DNA from: Hermatobates lingyangjiaoensis
Taxonomy: Eukaryota > Arthropoda > Insecta > Hemiptera > Hermatobatidae
Assembly: GCA_026182355.1 (NCBI GenBank)
Contig: JAPFBL010000068.1
Span: 10,515,001-10,579,000, forward strand
Reading direction: 5' to 3'
DNA length: 64,000 nucleotides
Under the pieces are notes generated by a model. That model was not told the origin of the DNA, made no database searches, and worked only from the letters and a program-made list of their open reading frames with translations. Made by a program: the position numbers and the translations under genes. Of the stretch, positions 57,384 to 64,000 are shown piece after piece. Every line of letters begins with the position of its first letter. Within the stretch, counting starts at the first letter, position 1.

Positions 57384-58782
57384 CAATATTTTTGAGTTTA
57401 TTAAACGTACCAAGCACAGCCTTATTAGTTACTGTTTGCCACTCAGTTTGTCTCTCAATCAATTCATTTACTAATGAAGCCAAATGACGACACACAGAAC
57501 TCAATTTTGCCTGTTATTCTGTGTATTTTATCTCTGTACATACGGTAAATAGTTTTGTACATATACATGAATTTATATACACATAAAAAGAAAACATATA
57601 TTTGAAATATGATGATAATTACCTGCCCTTCCCTTGTTTGTGGAACTGTCTCATTTTCAATAGCATCTTTAATAGCAGCTGAAAAGATAATAGCAGTTAT
57701 CAAATCTTACTTTCTCTACAACATTTGTATTAATATCATGGTTCTTTTAAGCGTTATAGTATATTAAAAAAAGATGAAATTACATTCAACTAAGAGAGAT
57801 CGTGTAACATATCCTTGAAAGTGTCAGACACTATTATACATCAATTAGAATTATTTAATTCTACTGTAATAAATATTTGTAACAAAATCAACTTGAATAA
57901 CTATACAATTTATCTAAAAATCATTAATATCTTCGACTAATTAAAATGAATACTATATTGAGTTCATCATTATATATATTAGTCTAAATAGGTAGCAAAT
58001 CTTCTTTGAAACACATTCCATTCACTAACTTTTGATAATTAAAAAAATTTTTGAAGAGATAACGACAGAAATATATAATATATATTCATAAAGCTATGTA
58101 GAAAACTAATTCTGAATAAACATTTTAAAATTTCTTAAATGATGTTAATTTCTTAGCTTAGATTGCTAATGTAAAAGAATAGAAGTTATCTGAATGTTTA
58201 TGATCAAATCTGCACACAAATATAATGGAACAAAACTATTTGATGACATTTTATAAAAGTAAATGAAGAAAAAATAAAGCTGGCAAAAAAATATATGAAA
58301 AATTTAAAAAGTTAAACTATATTATCCTTGGCATCAATTAAATTATAACTACTTTGAAGAACGATTTTCTACTATATATATAGTAGTAAATACATAACTT
58401 TACATACACACACTACACAATAATATATATATAAATAATATATATTATCGATGCGATGTTGACCAATGGGAGTAGAGTTACAGGTCAAAGCGTAAGGTCC
58501 CAGTTGCGCTGCTCAGCAAAAAGCCTTTGCGTTCTGCCAATAGTATTGAGGTTGCACAGTCCTCTGTACACACATGATAACACATGTGTACACACTTGTG
58601 TACACAGAGGGACTAGTGCAACCTCTATACCTATTGGCAGAACAGAAGGTTTTTGCTGAGCAGCGGGCAACTGGGACCTTACGCTTGACCTGATAACTCT
58701 ACTCCCATTGGTCAACATCGCATCGAATCATATTCCTTTCCCCGGACAACCATAGAAAAATATATATATATATTATAGTAGT

Positions 58783-58814
<32 letters not shown>

Positions 58815-60507
58815 ATATGTAATGTAACTGAAATATGCAGAGTACAAAAACATCTACTTATAGCAATTGATATTTTGAACAGCTGTTAGTCATAAGGAAG
58901 ATTTCAAAAAAGACCATGAAGCGAAAAAAATGTTTTCAAACTGGTATATCGAAAACAAATTCTAGCTTTTAAGTACACAAAGGTTGTTCATACATATATT
59001 TTATAAATAAAATGACAGTTCTAGGCGTAGGTTTTTCTTTTCAACTCAAAATTTCTGAACATTATGATGATAATATATATTTCAATTAAAATTAAATGAA
59101 AAATTCCGCTCGAGATGCAGTATATTCCTAAACACTATAGCTCGTTTGCTTTAAGTGCAGTATGACTTATTGGTTACATTTTATACCTTGTCCTGGGGGT
59201 AACTTTCTCAAATGCCATTAAGTTTCTAAAAGAGTATTGAGTGGAATTCATTTATACTGACATTGATACAGCTAAACCATATTGAATTCCAAATAATATT
59301 CCACATATTAACTATTTCAAGTAATATAGAAAAAGTTTAAAGTAAATTATTCAACAAACCTGGGTCTACTGGGTAAATCTCTCTGCACTCTTCAATACTT
59401 TTCTTCACTGCTTGCTCAAATTGAGGGTTGGCCTATAAAGAAAAAACTAATTTGACTTTGAAAAATCACGTCTTTAACACTAAAGTTAAAAGGCATAAAC
59501 TGATTAAAACGCTGTATTCACACAGTCCAATAGAACTGTAAGCTGGAGGGGCCTAACAGTAACTCCACTAGAAGTACTTTTGATTTTCTATAATCATATA
59601 TCTAATGACCTTTATCACGTACCAAAAATGAATAAAGGGTTTAGTTATGTACTGCGTAACAGTGTAAACCCTATACTCAGTTAGGACTCATATAAGTTAA
59701 CAGTTAGGTATAAGTTAGGACTCATAAACCTCATTTTTCAATACTGTTTCCCCCATCCTATGGCGAGTTAAGACAAAATGAGTTCCTATGCGTAAAATCA
59801 TATATATATTTCGGTTACTATATATAGTAAATAGTCGGTTACAAATATTTATAGTAATCTTTATGTTTTTATACTTCTTAGATCCCCAGTCAGTAGAACA
59901 TAGAATAACATTTCTGTAAGAGTACAACAAAACTGTTTGCCTAAAACATATAATATTAGGAATATAAGCCAATAATTCACGTAGTCCATTTTATGAGGTT
60001 GATGTATACTAAATCTAACCTAGATATTATAACACCATAATCAATACAAAATCACCATATCAGGTGCATACTTTAAAAGTCAGAAGTTAACCTTAATACG
60101 AGTTAAGTTAATTCAGTAGTAGTTCAGATACCAAATTTAAAACCTAAAATTGCTGACAGTCTAAAGTATTAGGTTCAGTAACACCTCAGTTTCTTAGTTA
60201 CATACACGCATATATAATAACACGACTTGATATATCAAGTCTAAACCATATTAGGAATGTAGAAACAAAAAGAAAATCCTTCGACTACAATAACTAGTTC
60301 TCACTACAGCCAAACTCGAACTGATGAGCAAATCTATATTGGTCAAAAGATCTTTAACTTATTTCTGAACTTCTTTATATGGTTTGTAGTTGATGATTAT
60401 TTTTCAAGTTAATGGTGAAATCATTATATATAAAGATATTAAAAACTGTATGAACTTACAGCAATAGCAGCACTAACAAGGAAGGCAAAGAGAATGACTC
60501 GGTTCAT
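52417..60507 (-). CDS. Odorant-binding protein, classic six-cysteine type (copy B)
   Basis: Tandem duplicate of the OBP at 39207-45307. Coding exons (5' to 3'): 60460-60507, 59360-59432, 57623-57678, 56023-56058, 55408-55522, 54518-54588, 52417-52437. I found no difference from copy A in any coding exon, so the same 139-residue product with MNRVILFAFLVSAAIA signal peptide and six OBP cysteines is predicted. Its last intron is enlarged by a repeat insertion and contains an extra truncated exon 6 (52972-53009), which must be skipped. Promoter and poly-A signal are preserved, so the copy is probably functional; whether the two are expressed differently cannot be told. Confidence 0.92.
52972..53009 (-). 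pseudogene. Truncated duplicate of OBP exon 6
   Basis: Matches the 3' 38 bp of OBP exon 6 (encoding the DIAECVHKEAGR end), including its donor, then breaks off into repeat sequence at 53010. Flanking sequence 52605-52971 recurs, with a deletion, at 54218-54517 next to the intact exon 6, showing a local second duplication. Confidence 0.85.
53010..54215 (+). repeat. Composite repeat in the last intron of OBP copy B
   Basis: ~53035-53395 matches the internal part of the GTATAGTGA-type repeat (42130-42370, 56720-57060) and runs directly into ~53400-54215, a copy of the 1.2-kb repeat ending CCACTCCAGATTTTT. This suggests the two repeat families are parts of one larger element. Confidence 0.7.
55008..55039. 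repeat. (AT)n microsatellite
   Basis: Uninterrupted AT run at the site where copy A carries the foldback element. Confidence 0.85.
55095..55320. mobile_element. Copy-B-specific insertion
   Basis: Present in copy B but not in copy A between CATTCAGGACTTTG and ATTAAGTTGTTC. Contains CGACAAGCTTTCGG, a type of sequence common near the ends of small retroelements, and a (CA)n run at 55257-55274. Unclassified. Confidence 0.55.
56275..57075 (+). repeat. GTATAGTGA-type interspersed repeat inside OBP copy B intron
   Basis: Orthologous to 41698-42390 in copy A, with scattered substitutions and small indels; begins GGATAGTGATTGTGAAAAAC. Confidence 0.7.
57328..57375. repeat. (CT)n microsatellite
   Basis: About 24 CT units; the duplicated site in copy A (42603-42630) is much shorter. 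Confidence 0.92.
58447..58727. mobile_element. Inverted-repeat (foldback/MITE-like) element in OBP copy B intron
   Basis: Left arm ATCGATGCGATGTTGACCAA ... TGCCAATAGTAT...GAGGTTGCAC is mirrored by right arm GTGCAACCTC...ATACCTATTGGCA ... TTGGTCAACATCGCATCGA. Arms are ~115 bp around a nested TACACA/TGTGTA hairpin. It sits in a TA-rich site and is absent from copy A. No transposase. Confidence 0.85.
59437..59820. other. Copy-B-specific insertion upstream of OBP exon 2
   Basis: About 380 bp present in intron 1 of copy B and missing from copy A (44633-44645). It includes short internal repeats of TTAGGACTCAT. Unclassified. Confidence 0.55.
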
Positions 60508-61060
60508 GATGACTTGTCAACGACTTGAGGACAATTTGCTAACCACGGCTGACCAGTCCTCCTCTTATAACCCCACTATCACTGCTTGCTGATAGTCACC
60601 ACAATGGGACAAGAGTGCATCTTTCAACACAATGGCCCATTAGCTCTATCGACACAACTTTCTTACCAAACGAAGCCTTACTGGTAGTATTTGCTATCAT
60701 GAACAATTTATTTAATTAAATATAATCTTAACCACACCTTATGCCAAAACAAATTGCAAATTGCTATTCACGGTTGGAAGCTCTTTGATCTGTAGGCTGT
60801 TTTTTTTATTTTAAATATTCTTTACTTAGACTTACACTTCTTATTATAATATTACTCTATTAGAAAATCATTTTTCTCTTCAACTCGATTCTTCCTATAT
60901 TAACTACCAACTCGACAATTTAGTCACTAAATCAAAGAGTGTTTTATAAAGAGGGGGAAGGGAATTGTCCTTTTCTTTTTGTATATTCCCTTTCTTCTCG
61001 TATGGAACGAACTTGAAATCACATATCCAGAAGCAAACAGACCATAGCTAATCAAAATGT
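60508..61060 (-). promoter_or_regulatory. OBP copy B upstream region (duplicated promoter)
   Basis: Duplicate of 45308-45848, with a TATA-like GTTATAAG on the minus strand at 60564-60571 and near identity through the first ~240 bp. Confidence 0.65.
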
Positions 61061-64000
61061 CATTTGAATTTGTTGGCCTACTGAATTTATTAGTGCAAAT
61101 TATATTGTAAACGTCCATCAATCTCATTTCTTTAATTAACGAGTAGACTACACTTAGTTTTACTATGAGTAGCAAAGCTAAACATTGACAATCAAACTCA
61201 TTGAAATAATTTAATTAATTCATTAATTTAAATACGGCTATTATTTTATTGTCAATTATAAAGAAACCGTAATTAATAATAACTCATACAAAGAAATTTC
61301 TAATTATTAACTGGAGCCGACTCCATTCTAACAGGAATCATAACATTTTGAAAATAACTTAACGACTATTAATTTCACTTGAAGGTACAATAATAGTGAC
61401 TACAAATTTGATCTTAATGGAAGAACTTATTCTACCTTATTTTGGTAAGTTTACTATATAGCCGAAATTGTTGTCAAGCTTTTGGTATTGCTATTTACAC
61501 AAAAGTTGTTTGAATAACTCTATTGTAAACTAATGTGATGCCTACAAAGTGATGAAGAGTGGTGGACATGTAATGTTTCACTTGCTGGTTGACCATTCCA
61601 ATGGGTTCCACGCATCCCATTGTCAATGGTTCCAAACAAGTTAAATATCAGCACCACAATGTTTGATAAAATTTCCCCAAAAACTCTAGTTAAATGCATA
61701 GTACGAGCTATATAAAATTTAGTTATTATTAAACATTCAGATTTAATGAATCTCATCAAGGTTAATACAGATATTTGTGAAAGAAATAGTGCAACTTAAT
61801 AATACAAAAATTTGAAATACTTCAATATTGTTCAAAAACTAAACACCTCCCAAAGCTTACAATTATTTATGAAACGAATTTTAAAATTGTTTTTCACAGA
61901 TCTACTAATCACTGGCATTTTAGATACACTAACACAGACACGTATAATAAAATAAAATCAGAAATGAAATAAAGACGAAGTCGAAACATGTTGCTTCGTC
62001 AAAATCTACACATTAATTTTCCCTTAGTACTATAAACATTTAACAAAAAAAATATTTCTTTTTGCAGATCTAAATGTTCTCAAAATATGAATATAATGTT
62101 AAATCTGGTTAACGCCAGAGTATAGTTAGTTTAAATTAATGTTTTATTTAATTGCGGGTCTTTTATTAGTTTTGATAATTGTTCCATTGTACCATGTTAT
62201 TTTATTTTTTTTAGAAAACTAGAATGAAAAGTTCAAGTTACAATAATAATATTGTACAGAACAATGCATTTATAACTACATTAGTATTATGTATTAATGG
62301 TGAAAAATAATACATAACTGCAAATTAAGTTCTGAATTTATTGGAACAGACGTTTCATAGATGATAGTTCAAAGTCTTATTTAGTATGAAATACTACTAC
62401 TACTAATAATAATTGATAATTGTAATATATGATAATTTACTAAATCGATAAATAAAGATGTAACTTGAAATGGGACACAAATATAATAACATGTGTCACA
62501 GCGTGGCAGTTAGAGAAATATGAATGTAATTAATAATTAATTTAAAGGTAAAAATTAACTTTTCGTAGGTTTCTCTCTGTGTTGATGTACACCTTATTTT
62601 ATCTAGGAATGTCATTAACTTTCCTATTGCATGTGATATGTACTTATGAATGATTTGGATAATAGTACTTTTGTTCTTAAAAAAAGAAAAACATTTATAA
62701 TGTTTATATACAATATGCTCTGGTCCACCAATATTTACAGTCCATTTACCATCAGTGGACGTTGGGACTCATTGATAAAATAAACTAATTTAACTCCTTA
62801 CTTTTATTTAAACAATTTGTTAAAATAATTTTGTTTTAATAGTTTATCAGATTAGTTTATATCCTCAGAAAAGAAGACAACTAGGTATCAGTTCGGTGAA
62901 AAAGAACTAATTATGAACATAAACAAATACCTTAAAGTAAAGATTTATTAAAATTTATAAAACATTCAACACAACTTAAATAATTTTCTTTAAAATGATA
63001 TTATACATATTAATATAGTTACAATATAATTTTAATTATTTTTAATACAGGATTCATCGAAAAACTTCATAAAACGACTTTGGGGACCTCAAAACAATGT
63101 AATTCCATCAAAATCTCGATATCGAATTTTTCACGATCACTATACTTACAGTAAAGTAAAAATTGATACTAACTGAAGATGATGACAGAAATGAAAGATA
63201 TTTTGAAATAGTGGTATGATAAATAGAATTGAAGCAAAGTACAGCAAAAATTAGCAATTTACATTAGATTTCGGCATGAAGTTATCGGCCATTTTAATTA
63301 ACTAAAATAAATTACTGTTAGATATGTTGGTTCTGACATATTGACACTGCATGTAGAATTTCAAGTAATACGAAATAAAAAAAAATAACAATAATAAATC
63401 ATGAATTCAATGACATCCATCGAAATCAAGAAAGAAATTTGCTGAAGTGCACAGTAAAAGAGGTAATCTAAAAAGACAAGTTTTAGAAAAAATTGTCATG
63501 AAAGCAATGAATAATAATTATAAGTTCAGAGAAAATAAAGATTGAACAAAGTGCCAATCCTTTGAACAAAACCCAATAACTGCGTCAGGTTAAATAAATG
63601 TTTTAGTAAAGTTGGGTGTTTACTAACTCAATTCTAACGAATATTTTATAAACGAAGGAGATAGAAAATGAGATGCAAATTCAATTCAAGGATTAACTGT
63701 ACAAACATGATTGTTAATATTCAAGTCGTATTTTGTATGCAATAAATGTTAAACAATCTGAAGAAACGCAAATAAGTCTAAGTCAACTTCACGGCGCAGA
63801 CTGATTATCAGAAATAATGAACAATCTTTTTTTTTTAAGTTGATACTATTTCAACTGAAGCTTACAAATCTTCATTGAAAAATATAATCAGACCACTAAA
63901 TTTATCGAAGAAATTAGCAATGTCATATTATCGATTATGAATGGTAAACTAGAGTTTAGGTACTTAATTATATAGTCAACTGTTTTCGTGATTACTTCAG
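61061..64000. other. Intergenic AT-rich region right of the duplication
   Basis: 61820-61945 matches 47370-47497 and marks the right end of unit B. A minus-strand left end of the GTATAGTGA-type repeat lies at ~63055-63150. Otherwise low-complexity AT-rich sequence; no exon or RNA gene recognised. Confidence 0.6.

Overview
The window is animal nuclear DNA and almost certainly insect: AT-rich, long introns with GT-AG borders, compact GC-richer exons. It holds most of a peroxidasin gene and two copies of a classic six-cysteine insect odorant-binding protein (OBP) gene. The order is not resolved. A retrocopy whose parent apparently ended in Cys-Sec-Ser suggests a lineage that kept selenoproteins when the copy was made.

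Layout. (1) 1-3914: two intronless retrocopies head to head, 318 bp apart: a decayed ubiquitin-activating enzyme E1 (UBA1) copy on the minus strand, and a glutaredoxin-thioredoxin reductase (TGR) copy on the plus strand whose frame is broken only by TGA codons. They probably sit in an upstream peroxidasin intron. (2) 5490-38424, plus strand: 20 exons of peroxidasin from the LRR C-terminal cap through four Ig domains, haem peroxidase, coiled coil and VWC domain to the stop; the signal peptide and LRRs lie left of the window. All exon phases agree except one apparent 1-bp deletion in the Ig2 exon. An 11.6-kb intron splitting Ig1 contains a ~4-kb satellite with higher-order structure. Other introns carry tRNA-derived SINEs, a 5S rRNA-like piece and inverted-repeat elements, some with hammerhead-ribozyme-like cores. 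(3) 39207-45307 and 52417-60507, minus strand: two OBP genes with seven coding exons each, identical in coding sequence although introns differ by a few percent and by several insertions. (4) A tandem duplication explains the right half: unit A ~37430-47497, unit B ~47505-61945. Its breakpoint lies in peroxidasin exon 19, so a dead VWC-exon fragment sits at the start of unit B. Unit B also gained ~4 kb of repeats and lost the last peroxidasin exon. (5) 61946-64000: AT-rich, no gene seen.

Functionally, peroxidasin is a secreted extracellular-matrix haem peroxidase; the OBPs are small secreted carriers of hydrophobic ligands. They are neighbours by position (tail to tail), not by pathway. All identifications come from reading the sequence by eye; percentages and repeat boundaries are estimates.
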